The translations under genes were made by a program, and so were the position numbers. A stretch of DNA of 64,000 nucleotides from Vibrio sp. BS-M-Sm-2 (lineage in GTDB: Bacteria > Pseudomonadota > Gammaproteobacteria > Enterobacterales > Vibrionaceae): contig NZ_CP167894.1 of assembly GCF_041504345.1 (NCBI RefSeq), positions 868,001-932,000 of the forward strand, read 5' to 3'. Within the stretch, counting starts at the first letter, position 1. Every line of letters starts with the position of its first letter. The notes below the pieces were generated by a model. It was not told the DNA's origin. It searched no databases and saw only the letters and a program-made list of their open reading frames with translations. Of the stretch, positions 53,890 through 62,130 are shown one piece after another.

Positions 53890-53911
53890 AAGATCACATC
53901 TTAGTGACCTC
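53890..53911 (-). terminator. Possible terminator after selO
   Basis: On the minus strand AGGTCAC pairs with GTGATCT (one G-U) around TAAGAT, followed by the T-rich TTTATCTGTTTG. It fits a weak intrinsic terminator for selO. The same symmetry could also bind a regulator of the downstream response regulator gene. Confidence 0.4.
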
Positions 53912-53947
53912 TACCTGTACTTAGCGACTCAAAGAATCATGAGGGGG

Positions 53948-55405
53948 TTAAGAAGAACAGCTGATTTCCATGGCTTTGCCCCACTCAGGCGGCAAGGCAG
54001 CAAGATGTTCGTAGTCAGGATGTTCCGCATAAGGGTCTGCCAGCACCACCATAAGTGCATCAATATCGCTGCTATCACCGCGCTCAGCTTTATCTATCGC
54101 AAGCTGGGCTAGGTAGTTTCTGAGGATGTATTTCGGGTTTACTTGTCTCATCTTTTCACAACGCTCGGCAACTGAACTCTCTTCCAATTCACAGCGTTGC
54201 AAGTAGTTATCCAACCATAGCTTTGCTGCATCTCGGTCGATAATCAAATCAATTACGTCTTGCGGCGGCAATGTATCTAGGTTCGACAGTGTTCTAAAGA
54301 ACCTTGGGTAATCGACTTTGTTTTGCGACATCAGCTCGAACAACGATTCAAACAAGCGACTGTCACCTTCGTGTTTCGAAAGCAATCCTAACTTACGACG
54401 CATCAACTGGCTGAAGTAACCATTCATTTGCGGCTCGTACTGTTCTAACGCAGCCTCTAAATCGGCTTTATCCACCAGCGGCGAAAGAGAATGAGCCAGT
54501 GCCGATAAATTCCATAATCCAATTCTAGGCTGTTGATTAAAGGCATAACGACCTTGGTAGTCGGAGTGATTACAGATCAATCTTGGATCATATTCATCTA
54601 AGAAGGCGAACGGGCCATAATCGAAGGTTTGGCCGATGATCGACATGTTATCGGTGTTCATTACTCCGTGAGCAAAGCCATTCGCTTGCCACAATGCGAC
54701 CATCTCTGCAGTGCGATCAACAATCTCATTAAACATGGCTGCGTAGGGTTTTTCTTCATCGAGACATTCAGGGAAATGCCACTCAATAACTTTATCAGCC
54801 AGTAACTTATGCTCAGCTAATTGATTGGTATAAAAAAGATGTTCAAAGTGGCCAAATCGAATGTGAGATTCTGCAGCACGCACCAGTAATGCGCCCCACT
54901 CTTGTTTCTCTCGGTAAACAGGCGTGTCACTTGTCATCATGGCTAATGCACGTGTGGTTGGGATATTAAGCCCTGCCATTGCTTCGCTACACAGATACTC
55001 ACGCACAGTTGAACGAATAACCGCACGGCCATCGCCCATACGCGAATAGGGTGTTTTGCCCGCACCTTTAAGGTGTAAGTCGAACGTTTCACCGCTTTTA
55101 GCGACAACTTGCGCCAAAAGCAACCCTCTTCCATCACCTAAATCAGGGTTATAAGAGCCAAACTGATGGCCTGCGTATTTCATTGCTACTGGCGAGAATT
55201 GATCAGGTTCAACATTGCCCGACAACGTCTCAAGCAATTCCTCTGAGGCATCATCAAATGACGGAAAGCCCAGTTCATCCGCAAGGTTATGGTTCCATGC
55301 GAGCCATTGAACATTGCTGAGCGGTGTAGGTTGAATTGGGGTATAGAACAGTCGAGGTAATGCAGTAAATCGATTGTTAAATGAAATAGAATCCCAGACA
55401 GACAT
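53948..55405 (-). CDS. selO: SelO, protein adenylyltransferase (YdiU)
   Basis: Pseudokinase-fold enzyme that transfers AMP from ATP to serine, threonine or tyrosine of target proteins, linked in bacteria to redox and stress control. Seen: [44 protein letters not shown] (nucleotide-binding loop and lysine), and [27 protein letters not shown] (catalytic region with DN and DYG). The C-terminus ends ISCSS, the position where eukaryotic SelO carries selenocysteine. I prefer ATG 55405 (485 residues), where the conserved sequence MSVWDS begins; a GTG nine bases upstream is possible. Neither has a strong ribosome binding site. Confidence 0.93.
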   Translation of the reverse strand: MSVWDSISFNNRFTALPRLFYTPIQPTPLSNVQWLAWNHNLADELGFPSFDDASEELLETLSGNVEPDQFSPVAMKYAGHQFGSYNPDLGDGRGLLLAQVVAKSGETFDLHLKGAGKTPYSRMGDGRAVIRSTVREYLCSEAMAGLNIPTTRALAMMTSDTPVYREKQEWGALLVRAAESHIRFGHFEHLFYTNQLAEHKLLADKVIEWHFPECLDEEKPYAAMFNEIVDRTAEMVALWQANGFAHGVMNTDNMSIIGQTFDYGPFAFLDEYDPRLICNHSDYQGRYAFNQQPRIGLWNLSALAHSLSPLVDKADLEAALEQYEPQMNGYFSQLMRRKLGLLSKHEGDSRLFESLFELMSQNKVDYPRFFRTLSNLDTLPPQDVIDLIIDRDAAKLWLDNYLQRCELEESSVAERCEKMRQVNPKYILRNYLAQLAIDKAERGDSSDIDALMVVLADPYAEHPDYEHLAALPPEWGKAMEISCSS

Positions 55406-55500
55406 GAGAGGCACACTGTAGATAAAAGATGATTAAAGATTATCACAGTTTGATAACAACTTCAGATGAGGTTGCGTGATGAACTTATGAGAGAAAATTG

Positions 55501-55555
55501 CTTAGCTGTTTACGAAGAGAAAAAGCTAAGTGGCTAGCCTGATGAGAAAAGCCAC
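55501..55555. other. Two consecutive hairpins in the selO-LysE spacer
   Basis: Arms CTTAGCT/AGCTAAG (55501-55530) and GTGGCT/AGCCAC (55530-55555) are both perfect and adjoin. They lie downstream, on the minus strand, of the 33-residue small gene and upstream of selO. They could end the small gene's transcript or form a small RNA. Confidence 0.4.
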
Positions 55556-55642
55556 ATTTATAAGATAAAGAGTTCTAACTTTGAAGACTTTTTAACAAGT
55601 GTGTTCATAATAAAAACTAAAAATATAGAGCCATAAAGCTGA

Positions 55643-55744
55643 CTACATTAGAGCAAGAATACCCACTAGAGACAGGGTAGAGAAAAGCCAAGTACGACTG
55701 ATTACGCCAAAATTACTGTGTTGAATCATTTCTTGATGCTGCAT
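55643..55744 (-). CDS. Small predicted membrane peptide (33 aa), unrecognised
   Basis: A short ORF with a perfect ribosome binding site AAGGAGAG five bases before its ATG (55744). The peptide begins MQHQEMIQHSNFGVISR, then a hydrophobic helix WLFSTLSLVGILALM that runs to the stop, giving one predicted membrane segment. A plausible promoter lies upstream (TTGCTG, 18-base spacer, TATATT). These three signals together make a real gene likely. I do not recognise the family; single-span peptides of this size often regulate membrane proteins, and the upstream neighbour is a LysE/RhtB exporter gene on the same strand. Confidence 0.65.
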   Translation of the reverse strand: MQHQEMIQHSNFGVISRTWLFSTLSLVGILALM

Positions 55745-55778
55745 ATGTCTCTCCTTGAGAACGTGATGGTGTAACTAC

Positions 55779-55808
55779 AATATATCGGCTTTTCGCCAAA
55801 ACCAGCAA
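55779..55808 (-). promoter_or_regulatory. Likely promoter of the 33-residue peptide gene
   Basis: On the minus strand TTGCTG and TATATT are separated by 18 bases, with a start expected about 25 bases upstream of the AAGGAGAG site. The spacer contains GGCGAAAAGCC, a small inverted repeat. Confidence 0.5.
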
Positions 55809-55883
55809 GCACATTAATATTAACCTTTTATGACAGCATCAAGAATATTCTGTAATCATTCACCCCTCTGATAAAACAGAAAA

Positions 55884-56525
55884 TTATGCTCGACTGGTCG
55901 TCGAAAGCAGCGCGCCTGCACCGATAAAGACACCGCCAGTGACACGATTAAAAATCTTGGCTCTGCCTTTCGCAAACAGCCAGTTTGACGACTTCGCACC
56001 TAAATACGCGTACACCAATAGCCAAGACAACTCCATCACAGCAAAGGTTAAAGCAAACACAGCAAACTGGGGAAGCAGAGCAATCGATGGATCAATAAAT
56101 TGAGGGAAAAGTGCGGTAAAAAATAGAATCGCTTTCGGGTTACTCGCGCCAACAATAAAACCACTTAAGTAGTGTTGCACCGCGCTTTCTTTAACAAGCT
56201 GAGAATCGGTTTGTTGACTGGATAGCTTGTCGTAATCTTGCTGGTTAGAACGTAAAGACTTCCAACCAAGGTAGATAAGATACGCAGCGCCTGTCCATTT
56301 AATGACATTAAACACCACTTCCGATGAAGCTATGATCACCCCTAAGCCGGTGAACGATAACGTTAAAATTCCGGTGATTGCCGTTAAGCTACCCAACGCG
56401 GTAAATATTGATAATTTAAAACCCGATTGCACACCTTTGGTCATGCACAATAAAGAACTTGGGCCTGGCGATGCCGTTAAAATCAGTACTGCCAACAAAT
56501 AATAAATCCATGTATCAAAGCTCAT
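55884..56525 (-). CDS. LysE/RhtB-family amino acid exporter
   Basis: 213-residue inner-membrane protein with about six hydrophobic helices. The N-terminus WIYYLLAVLILTASPGPSSLLC contains the conserved PGP motif of the family, and the middle has GFIVGASNPKAILFFTALFPQFI, another hallmark. Members export amino acids such as homoserine, threonine, lysine or leucine; the substrate here is unknown. AAGGAG lies upstream of the ATG at 56525. It appears to be monocistronic, although the 33-residue peptide gene lies 140 bases downstream. Confidence 0.9.
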   Translation of the reverse strand: MSFDTWIYYLLAVLILTASPGPSSLLCMTKGVQSGFKLSIFTALGSLTAITGILTLSFTGLGVIIASSEVVFNVIKWTGAAYLIYLGWKSLRSNQQDYDKLSSQQTDSQLVKESAVQHYLSGFIVGASNPKAILFFTALFPQFIDPSIALLPQFAVFALTFAVMELSWLLVYAYLGAKSSNWLFAKGRAKIFNRVTGGVFIGAGALLSTTSRA

Positions 56526-56655
56526 CGCGAATTCTCCTTAACTCACTAAATCGGCTAAACATTAGTCACCAATATGTAATAGCTATGCATATTAGGCAAC
56601 TAAATATTGAACATTATTTATTCTGCGTTGATTACTTAATCCCAAAATAACGGCA

Positions 56656-56688
56656 ATAAAAAACGCCATGCATTGCTACATGGCGTTT
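56656..56688 (-). terminator. Intrinsic terminator after prmB
   Basis: Perfect arms AAACGCCATG and CATGGCGTTT around CATTGCTA; on the minus strand it is followed by TTTTTATTG. Confidence 0.9.
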
Positions 56689-56751
56689 AAATTAAAACGT
56701 TTCAAATAGAACGTCTTACCAAGTACTAAGCTAAAAACTAGCCATCATTAC

Positions 56752-57684
56752 TTAGTCTTTGTAGATAGAGAACTCATCAGCGCAAGCTACGAGCTGCTCG
56801 CGAGTGATCATGAATACACCATGGCCACCGTTAGAGAATTCAATCCAAGTGAATGGAATCTCTGGGTACTGATCCATCATGTGAACCATTGAGTTACCCA
56901 CTTCACAGATAAGAATACCGTCATCAGTTAGATAGTCTGGTGCGTTAGCTAGGATACGGCGAACCAATTTCAGGCCGTCAGTACCTGCTGCTAGGCCAAG
57001 TTCTGGCTCATGAGTAAACTCATCTGGCAGGCTGTTCATATCTTCTTCGTCCACGTAAGGTGGGTTCGATACGATCAGGTTGTATTTCTCTTTTGGCAGG
57101 TCACGGAAAAGATCTGAACGGATTGGGAACACTTGCTGCTCCATGCCGTGATCTTGAACGTTCTGCTCAGCAACTTGAAGTGCATCAGTAGAGATATCAA
57201 TTGCGTCTACTTCAGCATCTGGGAATGCGTGAGCGCAAGCAATAGCAATACAACCACTACCCGTACACATATCCATGATGCGAGTTGGCTCTTCAGTTAA
57301 CCAAGGTTGGAATTGAGCTTCGATCAGCTCACCAATTGGAGAACGAGGCACAAGAACACGCTCATCAACGAAGAACTCAAGACCACAGAACCAAGCTTTG
57401 TTGGTTAGGTAGGCCGTTGGTGTACGATCATTAATACGCTTAATTACGCGCTCAACAATACGCAGACGCTCGCTGCTCGTTAGACGAGAGTTCATTACAT
57501 GCGAAGGAACATCAATCGGCAGATAAAGAGTAGGTAAGATAAGTTGTACTGCCTCATCCCACGCGTTATCAGTGCCGTGACCATAAAATAGGCCAGCTGC
57601 GTTAAAGCGGCTAACAGTCCAACGAATCACATCTTGAAGCGTGTGTAGTTCTGATACCGCTTCTTCTACAAAAATCTTATCCAA
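56752..57684 (-). CDS. prmB: PrmB, ribosomal protein uL3 glutamine methyltransferase
   Basis: SAM-dependent enzyme that methylates the glutamine of ribosomal protein L3. The 310-residue protein has the N-terminal helical domain of the HemK/PrmB group, then a Rossmann methyltransferase domain with [19 protein letters not shown] (SAM-binding) and the catalytic NPPY motif in [28 protein letters not shown] and LICEVGNSM are typical of PrmB. The start is TTG 57684 with GGAG six bases before it. It is divergent from smrB with only about 60 bases between them, the same pairing found in E. coli. Confidence 0.94.
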   Translation of the reverse strand: MDKIFVEEAVSELHTLQDVIRWTVSRFNAAGLFYGHGTDNAWDEAVQLILPTLYLPIDVPSHVMNSRLTSSERLRIVERVIKRINDRTPTAYLTNKAWFCGLEFFVDERVLVPRSPIGELIEAQFQPWLTEEPTRIMDMCTGSGCIAIACAHAFPDAEVDAIDISTDALQVAEQNVQDHGMEQQVFPIRSDLFRDLPKEKYNLIVSNPPYVDEEDMNSLPDEFTHEPELGLAAGTDGLKLVRRILANAPDYLTDDGILICEVGNSMVHMMDQYPEIPFTWIEFSNGGHGVFMITREQLVACADEFSIYKD

Positions 57685-57746
57685 AATTGTCTCCGAAAAG
57701 CGCTACAATACTGCTAATTACGTTTCTAATTAGAATTCATAACCTG

Positions 57747-58277
57747 ATGAGCAAAAAAGACACCGACTTCGATGACGATTTCGCCCTGTTCAACGATGCA
57801 GTAAAGGGCGTTAAAAAGTTGCAACAGGATACCATAGTCCAGCAGCCAAAAAGAAATGCCAAGCAAAAAGAAATTACTCGAACGGCAAGACAAGCCAGTG
57901 ATAGCGAGTTTTATTTCTCGGATGAGTTCATTCCGCACCTTAGCGAAGACGGCCCAACACGTTATGCGCGTGATGATGTATCTAAATATGAGGTAAAGCG
58001 CCTGCGTCGTGGTGTCTACGTACCAGACGTGTATCTCGATATGCATGGTATGACTCAACAAGAAGCCAAACGTGAACTTGGCGCGATGATTGCGCACTGC
58101 GTAAAAGAGAGCGTGGCGTGTGCCTGCGTTCAACACGGTATCGGTAAACACATCCTTAAACAGAAAGTGCCGTTGTGGCTAGCACAACACCCAGACGTGA
58201 TGGCTTTTCACCAAGCGCCATTAGAATTTGGCGGTAACGGTGCGTTGTTGGTACTGCTTTCGATTCCTGAGAAGTAA
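57747..58277 (+). CDS. smrB: SmrB, ribosome-rescue endonuclease
   Basis: Smr-domain nuclease that in E. coli cleaves mRNA between collided ribosomes, starting rescue. The 176-residue protein begins MSKKDTDFDDDFALFNDAVKGV, and the C-terminal Smr domain contains LDMHGMTQQEAKREL (DxH-type motif) and CVQHGIGKHILKQKVP (HGxG). I chose ATG 57747 because the conserved protein starts there; the open frame extends 20 codons upstream into the prmB promoter region. No strong ribosome binding site is seen. The gene is followed by a bidirectional terminator. Confidence 0.93.
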   Translation: MSKKDTDFDDDFALFNDAVKGVKKLQQDTIVQQPKRNAKQKEITRTARQASDSEFYFSDEFIPHLSEDGPTRYARDDVSKYEVKRLRRGVYVPDVYLDMHGMTQQEAKRELGAMIAHCVKESVACACVQHGIGKHILKQKVPLWLAQHPDVMAFHQAPLEFGGNGALLVLLSIPEK

Positions 58278-58310
58278 TGCTGGTTTGCGAATCGCTCCAT
58301 CACCAAAAAC

Positions 58311-58345
58311 AAAAAGGGCACCTCAAATCATTGAGGTGCCCTTTT
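58311..58345. terminator. Bidirectional terminator between smrB and sixA
   Basis: Perfect arms AAAAGGGCACCTCA and TGAGGTGCCCTTTT around AATCAT. It serves both converging genes. Confidence 0.93.
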
Positions 58346-58384
58346 CACTTTAGTCTTCCAATTGAAAGGTTGTCTTCACTTTCA

Positions 58385-58849
58385 CTATGGATTGATGTTC
58401 CAAAGTAACTCACCTTTCTGTGTTTCAAGGTTAAAGTCGATGCAGGCTAGGCCTGACGTTGGGAACATCGGCGGAGCCATGCCCGTTGCAAACTCTGCTG
58501 TTAGGTAGCCCACTAGAGGTAAATGAGAAACAAATAAAATGGTCTCTAGTTTTTCTACTTCAGCCATTGCCAAGGTCAAATCAAACACATCGTCGGACAT
58601 TCCATAAGGCGTAATATCATCACAGGTTTCTACTTTCGTACCAGAAAACGCCTGAGATATCTCTAACCACGTCTCTTGAGCCCTTAAATATGGACTCACC
58701 AGCACTTTATCGAATTGACTAATCCCCTGCTCATTTGCAGCTTGTGCCACTGCAAGAGAAGCCATTTTCCCGCGCTTGGTCAACGCTCGTTCTGCATCCG
58801 AATCCGCAAAATGTTCTGCTTCACCGTGGCGCATAATGAATATTTTCAT
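58385..58849 (-). CDS. sixA: SixA, phosphohistidine phosphatase
   Basis: Histidine-phosphatase-fold enzyme that removes phosphate from histidine residues, known in E. coli to act on the nitrogen phosphotransferase system and ArcB. The 154-residue protein begins MKIFIMRHGEAEHFADSDAE with the RHG catalytic motif at residues 7-9, followed by VLVSPYLRAQETWLE and LFVSHLPLVGYLTAE with the second catalytic histidine. ATG 58849 matches the family start; an in-frame ATG 15 codons upstream is less likely. In E. coli sixA is beside fadJ; here an M16 peptidase gene lies between them. Confidence 0.93.
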   Translation of the reverse strand: MKIFIMRHGEAEHFADSDAERALTKRGKMASLAVAQAANEQGISQFDKVLVSPYLRAQETWLEISQAFSGTKVETCDDITPYGMSDDVFDLTLAMAEVEKLETILFVSHLPLVGYLTAEFATGMAPPMFPTSGLACIDFNLETQKGELLWNINP

Positions 58850-59154
58850 GTTCAATCCTGTCTTCGTAACATGTCGAAAGTCGATATATCCCATATATCA
58901 GCGAAACGCTACTTAGGTTTGGCTCTCAATCCAGAGAAACCGCAGTCAATATAAATAATTATATCAAGTCACTTGCCAAAGAGTTCGACTTTCTTAACAA
59001 TCTTGTTAAAAGAAAATAAATTACTGATAAAAATCGATAAAAGTGATTTAGAAATCGCCAAAAAGCACTTCATATCCCAAAATATGATTACAAGGTTTGC
59101 ACGCCGAATCATCGGGTACATAATTTAAAAACCACCTTCTCTGGAGATGCTCCT
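58850..59154. other. 305-bp spacer between divergent sixA and the M16 peptidase gene
   Basis: AT-rich spacer with promoters for both genes. It has an inverted repeat TTAACA-ATCT-TGTTAA at 58994-59009, partly extended by TTTC/GAAA, that could be an operator. No ORF with a ribosome binding site was seen. Confidence 0.45.
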
Positions 59155-61932
59155 GTGCACTTAAGCCCAAATGATGAACATCAATACCGTTACATAACCT
59201 TAAATAACGGGTTACGCGTACTGTTAGTTCAGGACCAAAATGCTCAAAAAGCAGCAGCCGCATTAGCCGTTAATGTGGGGCACTTTGATGACCCTACAGA
59301 CCGAGAGGGTTTAGCTCATTACTTAGAGCATATGCTATTTTTGGGAACTGAAAAGTATCCAAAGGTCGGAGAGTTCCAAAGTTTTATCAGCCAACATGGT
59401 GGTAGTAACAATGCTTGGACAGGAACAGAGCACACCTGCTTCTTTTTTGATGTTGAATTGAATGCGTTTGAAACCGCACTCGATCGCTTCAGCCAATTTT
59501 TCACCGCTCCCCTGTTCAACGAAGAAGCATTAGATAAAGAACGCCAAGCCGTTGATTCCGAATATAAGATGAAACTCAACGACGATTCGCGACGCTTGTA
59601 CCAAGTTACCAAAGAACTGGTGAACCACAATCACCCATTCTCGAAGTTTTCTGTCGGTAATATCGATACGTTGGGCGACAGAAACGGCGAGACGATTCGA
59701 CAAGAGATCTTATCGTTCCACCAGCAACAATATTCTGCAGACCTGATGACGCTGACTCTGTCTGGCAATCAATCCTTAGATGAGATGCAAGGCTGGGTTG
59801 AGGATCGCTTTAGCTCGATTACCAATCACAACCTGCAAGGCAAGAAGGTTGAAGTACCGATTATCGGCGAGTTAAGCACGGGCGTTCAAGTCCGTGTTGA
59901 GCCGATTAAAGAAGTGCGAAAACTTATCTTAACCTTCCCGATGCCAAGCATGGACGAACACTACGGTGTTAAACCACTGTCATTCTTCGCACACCTATTG
60001 GGTTACGAAGGAGAAGGTAGCTTGATGATGCAACTCAAAGAGAAAGGTTGGATAACATCCCTCTCTGCGGGTGGTGGGGCGAGCGGCAGTAACTACCGTG
60101 ATTTCACGGTCAGCTGCTCATTGACCATCGAAGGTTTAACCAAAACCGATAACATCATCCAAGCGATATTTCAGTACATCAAATTAGTAGAACAACAAGG
60201 CATAGAAGAGTGGCGTTACCTAGAAAAACGTGCCGTTTTAGAGTCAGCTTTCCGCTTTCAAGAGCCAGCAAAGCCGCTTGATGTCGTCAGCCACCTTGTT
60301 ATCAACATGCAACACTACCAAGAACAAGATGTAGTGTATGGCGATTACAAAATGTCGCATTTCGATGACGAATTACAACGTTCTTTGCTTCCTTATTTAA
60401 ACGTCGACAATATGCGTGCAACCATTGTTGCTCAAGGTTTCGAGTATGACAGAGAAGCAAAATGGTATTTTACGCCCTACTCAGTCACGCCTTTTAGCGC
60501 AGAACAAGTTCAATGCTTTACGTGCATTAACCCCGGTTGGCAGTTTGAGCTCCCAAGTAAGAACCCATTTATTTGCTACGATCTAGACCCAACTGAGCTC
60601 GAAGGTGATGCTAAATACCCACAACTTTTAGAAGAGCTCGACGGCTTTAAGCTATGGCACCTGCAAGACCATCAATTTCGAGTACCTAAAGGTGTGGTAT
60701 ATGTCGCTATCGACAGCCCGCACTCAGTCGCCAGCCCGAGAAATATCGTAAAAACACGCTTGTGTGTAGAGATGTTCCTAGACTCTCTGGAAAAAGATAC
60801 CTATCAGGCTGAAATCGCCGGTATGGGTTACAACATGTATACCCATCAAGGCGGGGTAACTCTCACTCTGTCTGGATTTAGCGAGAAACAGCCACAACTA
60901 CTCAATATGATTCTTGAACGCTTCCAAGCTCGCGACTTTAGTCCAGCACGCTTCGAAACGATTAAGCATCAATTACTCAGAAACTGGAATAACGCGTCGC
61001 AAGATCGCCCTATTTCACAGCTGTTTAATGCGATGACTGGGATACTTCAGCCAAATAATCCGCCCTATTCGGTGTTAATTGAAGCTCTGGAAACGATAGA
61101 AGTCGATGAGCTCTCTTCTTTCGTTCAAGCAATCTTAGCGGAACTGCATGTTGAGATGTTTGTGTATGGCGACTGGAAGAAAGCCGATGCACACAAAATG
61201 GCAGAAACGCTAAAAGATGCACTGCGCGTTCAAGATCAGGCTTACGAAGAGTCGCTGCGTCCGCTAATTATGCTGGGTGAAAACGGCAGCTTCCAACGTG
61301 AGGTGGTGTGCAACCAAGATGATTCGGCAATCGTTGTTTATTACCAGTGCCCGGATATCTCGCCTAAAAACATTGCGCTGTATTCACTGGCAAACCACTT
61401 AATGTCAGCCACTTTCTTCCATGAGATACGAACCAAGCAGCAGCTAGGTTACATGGTAGGCACAGGCAACATGCCGCTCAACCGACACCCAGGTATTGTG
61501 TTGTATGTACAATCACCTAATGCTGCTCCAGCAGACTTATTAACCTCGATAGACGAGTTTCTCAACGCCTTTTATATGGTGTTGTTAGAGCTTAACGACT
61601 ACCAATGGCACAGCAGTAAACGCGGCCTCTGGAATCAGATTTCGACACCAGATACGACTTTGCGAGGACGTGCTCAACGCTTATGGGTTGCAATAGGCAA
61701 TAAGGACCTGGAATTCAATCAGAGAGAGCGTGTGTTGGAAGATCTTAAAGGTCTAACCCGCTCTGACATGATGCGCTTTGTGGTGAGTCAATTAAAACCA
61801 CGCACCGCAAATCGTCTGATTATGCATGCGCACGGTAATGCCCATGATGAGGAAGAAAAGTTGTCGGCATGTGTGGAAATTGGCTCTATTGATGAGTTTC
61901 AGTTGCGCCCGAAAGACTGTGAACTAGGCTAG
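59155..61932 (+). CDS. M16-family (insulinase/protease III-like) zinc peptidase
   Basis: 925-residue metallopeptidase of the insulinase family. The inverted zinc motif HxxEH is seen as LAHYLEHMLFLGTEKYP (His55, Glu58, His59), with the further zinc ligand expected in DKERQAVDSEYKMKLNDDSRR. The C-terminal half contains FHEIRTKQQLGYMVGTG, conserved in protease III and insulin-degrading enzyme. It starts at GTG 59155 with GGAG upstream. Unlike E. coli PtrA it has no signal peptide, so it is probably cytoplasmic and degrades small peptides. It is followed by a strong terminator. Confidence 0.9.
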   Translation: MHLSPNDEHQYRYITLNNGLRVLLVQDQNAQKAAAALAVNVGHFDDPTDREGLAHYLEHMLFLGTEKYPKVGEFQSFISQHGGSNNAWTGTEHTCFFFDVELNAFETALDRFSQFFTAPLFNEEALDKERQAVDSEYKMKLNDDSRRLYQVTKELVNHNHPFSKFSVGNIDTLGDRNGETIRQEILSFHQQQYSADLMTLTLSGNQSLDEMQGWVEDRFSSITNHNLQGKKVEVPIIGELSTGVQVRVEPIKEVRKLILTFPMPSMDEHYGVKPLSFFAHLLGYEGEGSLMMQLKEKGWITSLSAGGGASGSNYRDFTVSCSLTIEGLTKTDNIIQAIFQYIKLVEQQGIEEWRYLEKRAVLESAFRFQEPAKPLDVVSHLVINMQHYQEQDVVYGDYKMSHFDDELQRSLLPYLNVDNMRATIVAQGFEYDREAKWYFTPYSVTPFSAEQVQCFTCINPGWQFELPSKNPFICYDLDPTELEGDAKYPQLLEELDGFKLWHLQDHQFRVPKGVVYVAIDSPHSVASPRNIVKTRLCVEMFLDSLEKDTYQAEIAGMGYNMYTHQGGVTLTLSGFSEKQPQLLNMILERFQARDFSPARFETIKHQLLRNWNNASQDRPISQLFNAMTGILQPNNPPYSVLIEALETIEVDELSSFVQAILAELHVEMFVYGDWKKADAHKMAETLKDALRVQDQAYEESLRPLIMLGENGSFQREVVCNQDDSAIVVYYQCPDISPKNIALYSLANHLMSATFFHEIRTKQQLGYMVGTGNMPLNRHPGIVLYVQSPNAAPADLLTSIDEFLNAFYMVLLELNDYQWHSSKRGLWNQISTPDTTLRGRAQRLWVAIGNKDLEFNQRERVLEDLKGLTRSDMMRFVVSQLKPRTANRLIMHAHGNAHDEEEKLSACVEIGSIDEFQLRPKDCELG

Positions 61933-61953
61933 CCAGAGTATTATAGAAATCAT

Positions 61954-61985
61954 AAGGTTGATGTAAAAGCATCAACCTTTTTTAT
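61954..61985 (+). terminator. Intrinsic terminator after the M16 peptidase gene
   Basis: Perfect arms AAGGTTGATG and CATCAACCTT around TAAAAG, followed by T6. Confidence 0.93.
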
Positions 61986-62009
61986 TAGGTGAAGCACACT
62001 ACTCTCTCC

Positions 62010-62052
62010 CGTCATTCCCGAGAATGAGGGACGACTGAATCGGGAATCTCCT
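62010..62052. repeat. REP-like palindromic element (Vibrio type)
   Basis: Inverted repeat with arms ATTCCCGA (62014) and TCGGGAAT (62040), flanked by CGTC and CTCC. Elements beginning CGTCATTCCC and ending GGGAATCTCC recur between genes in many Vibrio genomes, as I recall. It sits between two converging terminators. Confidence 0.6.
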
Positions 62053-62078
62053 TCCTTTCGCATGTTCCCATAAAAAAT

Positions 62079-62110
62079 AAAGCCCGCATCAATTGCTTGA
62101 AGCGGGCTTT
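62079..62110. terminator. Intrinsic terminator after fadJ
   Basis: Arms AAAGCCCGC and GCGGGCTTT enclose a smaller TCAA/TTGA stem. The minus strand continues into ATTTTTTA. It ends fadJ. Confidence 0.9.
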
Positions 62111-62130
62111 ATAGTCAACGTACTAGAGAG

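Noticed and set aside
53894..53907. CRP-like site TCAC-N6-GTGA before the response regulator gene
   Set aside because: The half-sites are inverted relative to the CRP consensus TGTGA-N6-TCACA, so CRP would not be expected to bind; a selO terminator explains the symmetry better.
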